Source: an uncultured Ruminococcus sp. (GTDB taxonomy: Bacteria > Bacillota > Clostridia > Oscillospirales > CAG-272). Taken from it: DNA of 6,226 nucleotides. A program made the translations under genes and the position numbers. Where the stretch lies: the NCBI GenBank assembly GCA_902778205.1, contig CACYWX010000264.1, forward strand, positions 1 through 6,226, read 5' to 3'. Below, piece after piece: positions 1 through 5,942 of the stretch. Below the pieces are notes generated by a model. The model did not search any database, was not told where the DNA came from, and saw only the letters and a program-made list of their open reading frames with translations. The number at the start of each line of letters is the position of its first letter. Position 1 is the first letter of the stretch.

Positions 1-1547
1 TTGTAGTCGAGGTGCGCCAGCTCCTTCCGGAGTGCGGCGTCCGTGGCGAAGTCCAGAGCGGAGGCGCTGTCGTCCAGAATCAGAAGCTCCGGACGGCGGA
101 CCAGGGCACGGGCGATGGTGAGACGCTGGCGCTGACCGCCGGAGAAGTTCCGTCCGTTCTGCTCCACGGGGGAATCGAGCCCCTCCTCCTTTGATGAAAC
201 CACGTCGGAGGCCTGAGCGGAACGGACGGCCGCCTCCAGCGCGTCGTCGTCCGCTTCCCCGCCCCACAGCAGATTGGAGCGGATGGTTCCCTGAAAGAGG
301 CTGGCCCGCTGGAGCACGTACCCGATCTTGTGCCGGAGGGTCTTCGAGGGATAATCCTTCACGTTGACTCCGTTCACAAGGACCTCCCCGGACGTAGCGT
401 CGTAGAACCGGGGGATCATGGCGCAGAGGGACGTCTTGCCGGAGCCGGTTCCGCCGATGATGCCCACGGTCTCTCCCCGGGCGACGGAAAAGCTCAGGCC
501 GGTGAGGGCCGGTTCTCCGCCGGAGTAGGCCAGGGTCACGTTCCGGAACTCCACGGCGGGCGCGTCCGGATCCTCCTCTGGGTCTTTTTCCGGGAAGTCC
601 ATGGCGGGCTCCGTGGAAAGGACCTCGTCCACCCGCTTCATGCAGGAGACGGCCTTGGAGATGGAGATGATGAGGTTGGCGAACTTCACCAGCTCCACCA
701 GGATCTGGGTCATGTAGTTGTAGAGCGCGACGGTCTGACCAACGGTGAGTCCGCCTTCGTTGACGCGGACGCCGGAGGTGTGGAGCAGGAGGATGATGCC
801 GCCGTTGAGGATCACGAAGGTCAGGGGATTCATCAGGGCGGAGATGCGTCCGGCGAAGAGCTGGCGGCGGTAGAGGGCGTCGTTGTGGGAGGAGAATTTC
901 TCCCGCTCTCTTTCCTCCATGCCGAAGGCCCGGATCACACGCGCGCCTGCCAGATTCTCCCGGGTGGCGCCGGTCAGGGAGTCCAGCTCCTCCTGCACCT
1001 TTTTGTAGGCCGGAACGGAGCCCAGCATGATGCCGAACACCACCGCCGCCAGAATCACGATGGCGCAGAGGAAGATGAGAGCCGCCCGGGCGTCGATGGT
1101 AAAGGCCATGACCATGGCGCCGAACACCACGAAGGGAGACCGGAGCAGGAGTCTGAGGGCCAGGTTCAGGCCGCTCTGGACGGTGTTCAGATCCCCGGTC
1201 AGCCGGGTGATGAGGGTGGGCACGCCGATACGGTCCAGATCGGAGAAGGACAGCTTCTGGATATGGGCGTACAGGGACTGGCGCAGGGCTGTGGCGCATC
1301 CCACGGATGCCTTGGCGGCAAAATACTGGGCGGTGATGGAGCAGACAATGCCGATCAGGCCCAGCGCGATCAGCACGAGGAAGCGGCTGACCACATAGGA
1401 GCGGTCCCCGTTCCCGATTCCCCGGTCCACGATATCCGCCACCACCAGGGGGACGAACAGCTCGAACATGGCCTCGAGCAGCTTGAAGAGGGGGCCGAGG
1501 ATGGATTCAAGGGTGTATTTTTTCAGATTCAGAAACAGACTGCGCAA
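1..1547 (-). CDS. ABC exporter half-transporter (TMD-NBD), multidrug/lipid exporter type, 3' end cut by window edge
   Basis: Membrane-embedded half-transporter that uses ATP to export a substrate, probably a drug, lipid or peptide; the real cargo cannot be told. Translating the minus strand gives 515 codons, about 60 short of the usual length, and the missing end lies left of the window. Residues 1 to about 330 are the transmembrane domain, opening with a family-typical stretch (ESILGPLFKLLEAMFELFVP). The nucleotide-binding domain follows: Walker A GGTGSGKTS at about 365-373 (Lys371), Q-loop GYVLQ with Gln413, signature FSGGQRQR at 468-475, Walker B LLILDD with Asp492-Asp493, then the D-loop SALD. 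The catalytic glutamate position is Asp493, as in the degenerate-site subunit (TM287 type) of heterodimeric exporters, so a partner subunit is expected just downstream, outside the window. The H-loop is not visible. The start is TTG at 1547-1545, chosen because no ATG or GTG lies in frame nearby, a strong ribosome binding site precedes it, and the resulting N-terminus fits the family. The family call is secure. Confidence 0.93.
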   Translation of the reverse strand, partial: MRSLFLNLKKYTLESILGPLFKLLEAMFELFVPLVVADIVDRGIGNGDRSYVVSRFLVLIALGLIGIVCSITAQYFAAKASVGCATALRQSLYAHIQKLSFSDLDRIGVPTLITRLTGDLNTVQSGLNLALRLLLRSPFVVFGAMVMAFTIDARAALIFLCAIVILAAVVFGIMLGSVPAYKKVQEELDSLTGATRENLAGARVIRAFGMEEREREKFSSHNDALYRRQLFAGRISALMNPLTFVILNGGIILLLHTSGVRVNEGGLTVGQTVALYNYMTQILVELVKFANLIISISKAVSCMKRVDEVLSTEPAMDFPEKDPEEDPDAPAVEFRNVTLAYSGGEPALTGLSFSVARGETVGIIGGTGSGKTSLCAMIPRFYDATSGEVLVNGVNVKDYPSKTLRHKIGYVLQRASLFQGTIRSNLLWGGEADDDALEAAVRSAQASDVVSSKEEGLDSPVEQNGRNFSGGQRQRLTIARALVRRPELLILDDSASALDFATDAALRKELAHLDY

Positions 1548-1556
1548 ACGATACGC

Positions 1557-1563
1557 CCTTCCT
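1557..1563 (-). promoter_or_regulatory. Ribosome binding site supporting a TTG start of the ABC exporter
   Basis: On the minus strand AGGAAGG lies 9 bases before the TTG at 1547-1545. The nearest ATG on this strand, a little further upstream, is in another frame that stops at about 1507. This site therefore decides the start in favour of TTG. Confidence 0.7.
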
Positions 1564-1621
1564 TTCCCGCATTTTGTCCGGTTTGTCAAAAGGAAGCTGT
1601 CTGTTTTGGTGATTCTGCTTC

Positions 1622-1650
1622 TTTCCAAAGGCCGGAAAATACGATATAAT
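1622..1650 (+). promoter_or_regulatory. Sigma-A-type promoter for the GH36-GH5-PHP operon
   Basis: TTTCCA (1622-1627, four of six matches to the -35 consensus) is separated by 17 bases from a perfect TATAAT (1645-1650). The expected transcription start is near 1657, giving a leader of about 85 bases before the ATG at 1742. TTTCC at 1622-1626, GGAAA at 1634-1638 and TTTCC at 1650-1654 form alternating inverted repeats across the promoter, which could be a regulator site; this last point is inference. Confidence 0.65.
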
Positions 1651-1669
1651 TTCCATATGGGACGGAATG

Positions 1670-1688
1670 CCGGAGGAGGATCCCCCGG
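1670..1688 (+). other. Leader hairpin upstream of the GH36-like gene
   Basis: CCGGAGG (1670-1676) can pair with CCCCCGG (1682-1688) around a 5-base loop, with one A-C mismatch. It falls inside the predicted leader of the plus-strand transcript. No run of T follows, so it is not an intrinsic terminator. It could stabilise the mRNA or be chance in GC-rich DNA. Confidence 0.35.
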
Positions 1689-1696
1689 TAAACGTC

Positions 1697-1711
1697 ATGC
1701 TATTATAGCAT
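1697..1711. repeat. 15-bp palindrome over the minus-strand promoter, possible operator
   Basis: ATGCTAT (1697-1703) and ATAGCAT (1705-1711) are perfect 7-base inverted arms around a single central base. The palindrome contains the minus-strand TATAAT, so a dimeric regulator bound here would block that promoter and could also obstruct plus-strand transcription starting near 1657. No regulator gene is in the window. Confidence 0.5.
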
Positions 1712-1731
1712 AATCACCGCTGTGTTTGCAA
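1702..1731 (-). promoter_or_regulatory. Promoter for the ABC exporter gene (extended -10)
   Basis: Read on the minus strand, TTGCAA (1731-1726, four of six matches to the -35 consensus), an 18-base spacer and a perfect TATAAT (1707-1702) are seen. TGC directly before the TATAAT makes an extended -10 element. The predicted start is near 1695, giving a leader of about 148 bases before the TTG start. The -35 element overlaps the ribosome binding site of the divergent gene (AAGGAG at 1730-1735). Confidence 0.6.
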
Positions 1732-1741
1732 GGAGTATGCC

Positions 1742-3433
1742 ATGATTCGTTATCAATCGTCCGCTTTTTCCGTCGAGGTGGAGGGCGCGAAGGCCGGAAT
1801 CGTCATCGACGGCGTCACCGTGGCGCGGCTGGATATGCGCTCCGCGGTCCATCAGCTGAACGAAAAGGGAGAGACGGTCCGGGACGAGGAGCCGGAGGAG
1901 CCCGTTCTGATCCGGTCCGTCGAGGTCGGCGGAGGAATGGACTTCATCTGGAGGGGAAAGAGCTCCCTCTGGAAGGAAAAGCAGTACATCCTCAGCGTCG
2001 GGCCCCTGCGCTTCTCCTATGCCGTAACGGTGTCCGGGAAAGGGCGTGTGGACGGGATCGAATACTTCACCGGCAACGCGGCGGAGGGCGGACACGGAAG
2101 CGACTACGAATTCCAGTACGGATTCTATCCCTGCCAGTCCTGGTATAACGAGGAGGATTACTGGTTCCGGGCCTCCACGCGCTGTCACCGCTGGTCGGTG
2201 CTGATGGTGCCGCCCATGTTCTGCTATTCCTTCCGCACGCCCGGCATCAGGGGACAGCTGGCGCTGGGTCTGGCGGCGAGACCGGGAGAGCACAATTTCA
2301 ACTCCTTCGACTACGTTCCCACAACGGCGGGATGGCGGAGCGCGTTCCATCTGGAGACGGATCCGTTCGGACACACGGAGGTGGACGGGACCTGGCAGGC
2401 TCCGTGGATCGTGGGATTTGAAGCCGAGGACGAATTCGACGCCGTGCGGAAGTACGCGGAGTATTACTATGTCTCCGGTCTGGCAGAGGTTCCGAAGAAG
2501 AAGATCCCGCCGAAGTTCTGGCACGGTCCCATGGCCTGCGGGTGGATCCAGCAGTTCGCTGACAACGGCCTGCCCTGGAAGGGAACCGACGGAGCGAGGG
2601 AGCCGGTGTATCTGGACTATCTGGCCCGGATGAAGGAGGCCGGATTGAACCCCCGGTGCCTCATCATCGACGACAAGTGGCAGACGGAATACGGGGTTGA
2701 CATCGCAAACCCGGACAAATGGCCCGATCTGAGGCGGTTCGTGGACGAGCGGCGGGCCGAGGGGATCCACACGTTCCTGTGGTTCAAGATCTTCGACCCC
2801 GAGGGGATCCCGGAGGAGGCGGTGGTGACCACGGAAAAGGGCGAACGGCGGGTGGATCCGTCCCATCCGGCGTTTCTCTCGATTCTGGACGAGGCTCTGT
2901 ACCGGATCTTCTCCTCCGACGCCGACTGCTACGACTGCGACGGCATCAAGATCGACTACGCCTTCCAGATCCCCATCGGGCGGGCGTTCCGGACGTATTC
3001 CGGAAAATACGGCGTCGAGCTGCTCTACGAGTTCATGAAGCACATTTACGACAAGGCGAAGGAGATCAAGCCCGAGGCCGTGGTGAACTGCTCCCCCTGC
3101 CATCCGTATTTCGCGGCGGTGTGCGATCAGGCGCGGCTCCACGACTACAATCCGGACAACCGGTACTGCCGGGAGGACATGTCCATGCGGGCGAAGATGT
3201 ACTCCATCGCCATGCCCGGGGTCCTGCTGGACACGGACAACGCCGGCTTCAACACCCACCGGGACACCATGCGCTGGCTTCTGGACCAGACCCGGATCGG
3301 CGTGCCGGATCTCTACTGCGTGTCCCCCATCCCCGGGGCGTTCGCATTCGACAAGGCCGAGCTGAGGGCTCTTTCCGCGGTGTGGGAGGAATATACGAAG
3401 AGGATCGATCTGGAGTATGGGGAGGGAGAATGA
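1742..3433 (+). CDS. GH36-like glycoside hydrolase (alpha-galactosidase clan), probably cytoplasmic
   Basis: Likely a retaining alpha-glycosidase of the GH36 type, cleaving alpha-linked galactose or a related sugar from imported oligosaccharides. It is 563 residues long, close to the compact bacterial GH36 enzymes of about 550. The first 250 or so residues look like the N-terminal beta-sandwich; a TIM barrel follows from about 255. Barrel signatures are IIDDKWQ (Asp310, Asp311), a WPDLRRFV stretch followed by HTFLWFKI, and DGIKIDY, whose Lys403-x-Asp405 fits the GH36 K-x-D nucleophile motif. Asp462 or Asp468, in CDQARLHDY, is the candidate acid/base, 57-63 residues further on, matching the spacing in Thermotoga GalA (327/387). 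No signal peptide is present. The start ATG has AAGGAG 6 bases upstream (1730-1735). The gene heads the operon, with the next gene 25 bases on. Substrate is unknown and the barrel sequence looks divergent, so a related GH family is possible. Confidence 0.75.
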   Translation: MIRYQSSAFSVEVEGAKAGIVIDGVTVARLDMRSAVHQLNEKGETVRDEEPEEPVLIRSVEVGGGMDFIWRGKSSLWKEKQYILSVGPLRFSYAVTVSGKGRVDGIEYFTGNAAEGGHGSDYEFQYGFYPCQSWYNEEDYWFRASTRCHRWSVLMVPPMFCYSFRTPGIRGQLALGLAARPGEHNFNSFDYVPTTAGWRSAFHLETDPFGHTEVDGTWQAPWIVGFEAEDEFDAVRKYAEYYYVSGLAEVPKKKIPPKFWHGPMACGWIQQFADNGLPWKGTDGAREPVYLDYLARMKEAGLNPRCLIIDDKWQTEYGVDIANPDKWPDLRRFVDERRAEGIHTFLWFKIFDPEGIPEEAVVTTEKGERRVDPSHPAFLSILDEALYRIFSSDADCYDCDGIKIDYAFQIPIGRAFRTYSGKYGVELLYEFMKHIYDKAKEIKPEAVVNCSPCHPYFAAVCDQARLHDYNPDNRYCREDMSMRAKMYSIAMPGVLLDTDNAGFNTHRDTMRWLLDQTRIGVPDLYCVSPIPGAFAFDKAELRALSAVWEEYTKRIDLEYGEGE

Positions 3434-3458
3434 TTCCCTGTAAACAAAGGAGGACGCT

Positions 3459-4484
3459 ATGCTGAGACTGGACGGCTACATGGCCGGGTGCAATCTGGGA
3501 CACTGGATCTCCCAGTACGGACGGAAGGGACCGGAGCATTTCGGCACCTACATCACGGAGCCGGATTTCCGCCGGATGAAGGAATGGGGATGCGACCACG
3601 TGCGGCTCCCGGTGGACTACTTCCTTTTTGAGGACGACGAAAATCCCGGCGTTTACCGGGAGGACGGACTGCAATACATCGACTCCGCGCTCTGTTGGGC
3701 GAAGGGAGCCGGGCTCAATCTGGTGCTGGATCTGCATCACGCGCCGGGGTTCTTCTTCGGCAACGGGGCGAAAAACGACCTCTTCACCAACCGCAGGAGT
3801 CAGGAGCGGTTCCTCGCCATCTGGAAATTCTTCGCGGAGCGGTACCGGGACGAGGGGGACAATCTGCGGTTCGAGCTTCTGAACGAGCTGGTCTGGGAGA
3901 ACTCCGATCCATGGAACGCCCTGTGGCAGGAGGCGGCGGCGGTTATCCACGCTGTGACGCCGGAGCGGTGCGTCATCGTGGGGCCGAACCGGTGGAACTC
4001 CGTGGGTGAGCTGAAGAATCTCGTGATTTCGGACGATCCGGCCCTGATGTACACCTTCCACATGTACGAGCCCCATCTGTTCACCCATCAGCGGGCGTCC
4101 TGGGAGCCGAAAAACGCCGCGTATCTCACGCCCGTGACCTATCCCTTCGCCTTCGACGACCACCGGGCCTACTACGGGGACTGGATCCCGGAGCATATGG
4201 AGCGGGGCGGCATGGTGGACCGGGCGTATCTGGAGGCGGTCATGGCTCCGGCCTTCGACTTCATCGAGAAGACCGGGAAGCCGCTGTATCTCGGGGAATA
4301 CGGGGTGATTGCGGGCGCGGACGACGATTCGGCGGTGCGCTGGCTGAACGACGTGGCGGACATCTGTCTGGCTCACGGCATCGGACGGGCGGTCTGGAGC
4401 TACCGGGGATTCGCCCGGGTGACGGACGAGAACAACGAAGTCGCGGACGGGCGGATCATCCGGGCCATCACCAGAACGGAATAA
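3459..4484 (+). CDS. GH5-family glycoside hydrolase (cellulase superfamily), probably cytoplasmic
   Basis: A retaining beta-glycosidase of clan GH-A, likely hydrolysing beta-glucosides, beta-mannosides or short oligosaccharides inside the cell. The 341-residue length is that of one TIM-barrel domain with no binding module or linker. Conserved GH5 points appear in order: Arg49 in HVRLPVDY, His93-His94 in LDLHH, the acid/base Glu143 in LLNELVW after Asn142, His201 and Tyr203 in FHMYEP, the nucleophile Glu280 in LGEYG, and Trp313 in AVWSYRGF near the end. All catalytic residues are present, so it should be active. No signal peptide or lipobox is seen, which argues against attack on polymeric cellulose. 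AAAGGAGG at 3446-3453 lies 5 bases before the ATG. It follows the GH36-like gene by 25 bases and precedes the PHP gene by 13, so the three are probably co-transcribed. The family is clear; the subfamily and sugar are not. Confidence 0.88.
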   Translation: MLRLDGYMAGCNLGHWISQYGRKGPEHFGTYITEPDFRRMKEWGCDHVRLPVDYFLFEDDENPGVYREDGLQYIDSALCWAKGAGLNLVLDLHHAPGFFFGNGAKNDLFTNRRSQERFLAIWKFFAERYRDEGDNLRFELLNELVWENSDPWNALWQEAAAVIHAVTPERCVIVGPNRWNSVGELKNLVISDDPALMYTFHMYEPHLFTHQRASWEPKNAAYLTPVTYPFAFDDHRAYYGDWIPEHMERGGMVDRAYLEAVMAPAFDFIEKTGKPLYLGEYGVIAGADDDSAVRWLNDVADICLAHGIGRAVWSYRGFARVTDENNEVADGRIIRAITRTE

Positions 4485-4497
4485 GGAGAGGCGGAGA

Positions 4498-5160
4498 ATG
4501 GGGTATCGTTATGATCTGCACGTACACACGGAGGAAGGGAGCGCCTGCGGAAGAAGCCCGGGAGCCGACATGGCGGACTTCTACAAGTCTCAGGGCTACG
4601 CGGGCATTGTAATCACGGATCATTTCTTCACCGGGAACACCCGTCCGGACCGGAATCTTCCCTGGAAGGAATGGCTGGCGGAGTTCAAAAAGGGATACGA
4701 GCACGCCAAGGCCCGGGGAGATGAGATCGGCCTGTCCGTGTTCTACGCCTGGGAGCACTCCTTCCACGGAAACGACTTTCTGACCTTCGGGCTGGACAAC
4801 GACTGGCTGGAGGAGCACCCAGAAATCGTAGGACTGGACATCGTGGACTACCTGAAGCTGGTGCGGGACGCGGGGGCCTTTGTCAGTCACGCCCATCCCT
4901 TCTTCGAGGCGGGCTACATCCCCTACATCCGCCTGCTGCCCCGATATGTGGACGCGGTGGAGGTGGTGAACGCGCCGAAGGGAGAGTTCATCAACGGCAT
5001 GGCTCTCCACTACGCCCGTTCCTACGATCTCATCGAGACCGGCGGCTCGGACTGCCACAGGGTCGGGTCTTCCCCGCTGGCCGGCATCGAGCTGGAGCAT
5101 CCGGTATCCTCCCTCTGCGAGCTGATCCTTGCCATGCGGAACCGGGAGCCGGCGGAATAA
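4498..5160 (+). CDS. PHP-domain metal-dependent phosphoesterase
   Basis: A compact 220-residue PHP protein, a fold that binds up to three metal ions and hydrolyses phosphoesters in histidinol phosphatases, nucleotide phosphatases and polymerase-associated domains. The full set of family motifs is visible: DLHVHT at 6-11 (His8, His10), ITDH with Asp41 and His42, Glu86-His87 in YAWEH, His131 and His133 in SHAHPF, and Asp185 and His187 in GGSDCHR. With all ligands present it should be catalytic. There is no extra domain and no signal peptide. The AAGGAG site at 4483-4488 overlaps the stop codon of the GH5 gene and lies 9 bases before the ATG, showing tight coupling with the glycosidases. By context it may remove phosphate from a sugar phosphate or a phosphorylated glycoside product; that is inference only. 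Histidinol phosphatase cannot be excluded, but no histidine genes are nearby. Confidence 0.85.
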   Translation: MGYRYDLHVHTEEGSACGRSPGADMADFYKSQGYAGIVITDHFFTGNTRPDRNLPWKEWLAEFKKGYEHAKARGDEIGLSVFYAWEHSFHGNDFLTFGLDNDWLEEHPEIVGLDIVDYLKLVRDAGAFVSHAHPFFEAGYIPYIRLLPRYVDAVEVVNAPKGEFINGMALHYARSYDLIETGGSDCHRVGSSPLAGIELEHPVSSLCELILAMRNREPAE

Positions 5161-5189
5161 AGAGGACTGCGGGGCTAAGACCGCTGTGG

Positions 5190-5207
5190 ATTTGATCAAT
5201 CTCAAAT
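5190..5207. repeat. 6-6-6 inverted repeat upstream of the nitroreductase gene
   Basis: ATTTGA (5190-5195) and TCAAAT (5202-5207) are perfect inverted arms around 6 bases; the left part also contains the 8-base palindrome TTGATCAA. It ends a few bases before the AAGGAG ribosome binding site at 5211-5216. It could be a regulator site or a translation-masking hairpin. No convincing -35/-10 pair was found in this 64-base gap. Confidence 0.35.
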
Positions 5208-5224
5208 GAAAAGGAGAGAAAAAC

Positions 5225-5749
5225 ATGAACGCGACACTTGAAGTGCTGAAGAGCAGACGCGCCTGCCGTGCCTACCGTGCGGAGCAGGTAAAGGAAGAGG
5301 ATCTGGCCCTGATCCTTGAAGCCGGGACCTACGCCGCCACGGGGATGGGACGTCAGTCTCCGCTGATCGTGGTGGTGCAGAAGCCGGAGGATTACGCGGA
5401 GCTGGAGCGGCTCAACGGGAAGGTCATGGGAAACGAGAACGGCCATCCCTTCTACGGCGCGCCCACGGTGGCGGTGGTCTTCGCGGACAGCGCGATCCCG
5501 ACCTACGTGGCGGACGGCAATTTGGTGATCGGAAATCTCATGAACGCGGCCCAGGCGGTGGGTGTGGATTCCTGCTACATCTGGCGGGCGGCTGAGGTCT
5601 TCGATTCCGACGAGGGGAAGGCGCTCATGGCGAAATGGGGCGTTCCGGAGGGCTTCCGCGGCATCGGCAACGTGATCCTGGGCTACGGCAAGCCGGAGGG
5701 AAAACGGGAAGCCGCCCCACGGAAGGAAGGGTATATCGTCAGGATCTGA
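5225..5749 (+). CDS. Small nitroreductase-family FMN oxidoreductase
   Basis: A cytoplasmic flavoprotein expected to bind FMN as a homodimer and transfer electrons from NAD(P)H to nitro compounds, quinones or an unknown natural substrate. At 174 residues it has the normal size of the compact clostridial members. The N-terminus carries the basic FMN-phosphate motif SRRACRAYR at 10-18, with Ala13 where many relatives have Ser. AATGMGRQSP near 37-46 corresponds to the usual APSAMNRQP-like flavin loop. GNLMNAAQAVGVDSCYIW is the conserved central helix, and the C-terminal NVILGYGKPEGK leads to the usual basic tail. The start has AAGGAG 8 bases upstream (5211-5216). The gap of 64 bases from the PHP gene is wider than the gaps inside the operon, so it may be read through or expressed separately. 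A hairpin terminator lies 67 bases after its stop. Nothing links it to sugar metabolism beyond position. Physiological substrate unknown. Confidence 0.9.
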   Translation: MNATLEVLKSRRACRAYRAEQVKEEDLALILEAGTYAATGMGRQSPLIVVVQKPEDYAELERLNGKVMGNENGHPFYGAPTVAVVFADSAIPTYVADGNLVIGNLMNAAQAVGVDSCYIWRAAEVFDSDEGKALMAKWGVPEGFRGIGNVILGYGKPEGKREAAPRKEGYIVRI

Positions 5750-5816
5750 GAAGACTACACCGCCGGTCCGGGTTTCATGGGAGTTCTCCGGGAAAAAACC
5801 GGTAAATCAGAACAAT

Positions 5817-5856
5817 AAAACGCACAACTGTTCGATCATTGACAGCTGTGCGTTTT
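5817..5856. terminator. Bidirectional intrinsic terminator between the nitroreductase gene and polA
   Basis: AAAACGCACAACTGT (5817-5831) and ACAGCTGTGCGTTTT (5842-5856) form a 15-base stem around a 10-base loop. The plus-strand RNA has one A-C mismatch, while the minus-strand RNA has a G-U pair at that position and so an unbroken stem. T-rich ends occur on both strands (TTTTGTGT on plus; TTTTATTG on minus). It sits between two convergent genes and can serve both. Confidence 0.8.
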
Positions 5857-5895
5857 GTGTAAAAGGGAGATTCTCAGGAAATCGGGAAAAAAGCA

Positions 5896-5924
5896 TTGAC
5901 AAGTGTTAGAACTTGTGATATAAT
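5896..5924 (+). promoter_or_regulatory. Perfect consensus promoter reading rightward into the polA 3' end
   Basis: TTGACA (5896-5901), a 17-base spacer and TATAAT (5919-5924) match the vegetative sigma factor consensus at all twelve positions with ideal spacing. The expected start is near 5931. The only thing downstream on this strand is the antisense side of polA, whose stop codon is at 5945-5943. No plus-strand gene is supported there. Confidence 0.75.
5899..5916. promoter_or_regulatory. Operator-like inverted repeat inside the orphan promoter
   Basis: ACAAGT (5899-5904) and ACTTGT (5911-5916) are perfect 6-base inverted arms around GTTAGA. The repeat begins inside the -35 element and ends just before the -10, a usual place for a repressor to block RNA polymerase. 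It does not fit the Gram-positive LexA box (GAAC-N4-GTTC). The regulator is unknown. Confidence 0.5.
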
Positions 5925-5942
5925 CTACGGACAACGCGGTGT

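Noticed and set aside
1561..1589. Perfect TTGACA on the minus strand (1589-1584) as an exporter promoter
   Set aside because: At 16-18 bases spacing there is only GAAAGG-like sequence, with no acceptable -10 element.
330..1649. Long plus-strand open frame of 439 codons opposite the ABC exporter
   Set aside because: It is antisense to clear ABC exporter motifs, has low-complexity Gly/His/Glu-rich composition and shows no recognisable domain; long shadow frames are expected in GC-rich DNA.
1507..1698. 63-codon minus-strand frame starting upstream of the ABC exporter
   Set aside because: It overlaps the exporter start in another frame, has no ribosome binding site or recognisable content, and fits a chance frame in the leader.
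1657..1713. 18-codon open frame in the leader of the GH36-like gene
   Set aside because: Its ATG coincides with the predicted transcription start, so it would be leaderless with no ribosome binding site, and it lacks attenuator-like content.
1703..3259. Minus-strand open frame of 518 codons opposite the GH36-like gene
   Set aside because: Composition rich in Val, Arg, His and Pro is typical of an antisense shadow, and the plus strand holds a coherent glycosidase with a good ribosome binding site.
3249..4376. Minus-strand open frame of 375 codons opposite the GH5 gene
   Set aside because: No domain or usable start context; the plus strand carries all GH5 catalytic residues.
5169..5184. GCGG...CCGC hairpin after the PHP gene as a terminator
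   Set aside because: Only 4 base pairs with an 8-base loop and no T run, so it is too weak to terminate transcription.
5899..5918. LexA (SOS) box near polA
   Set aside because: A GAAC half site is present, but the matching GTTC at the required spacing is absent.
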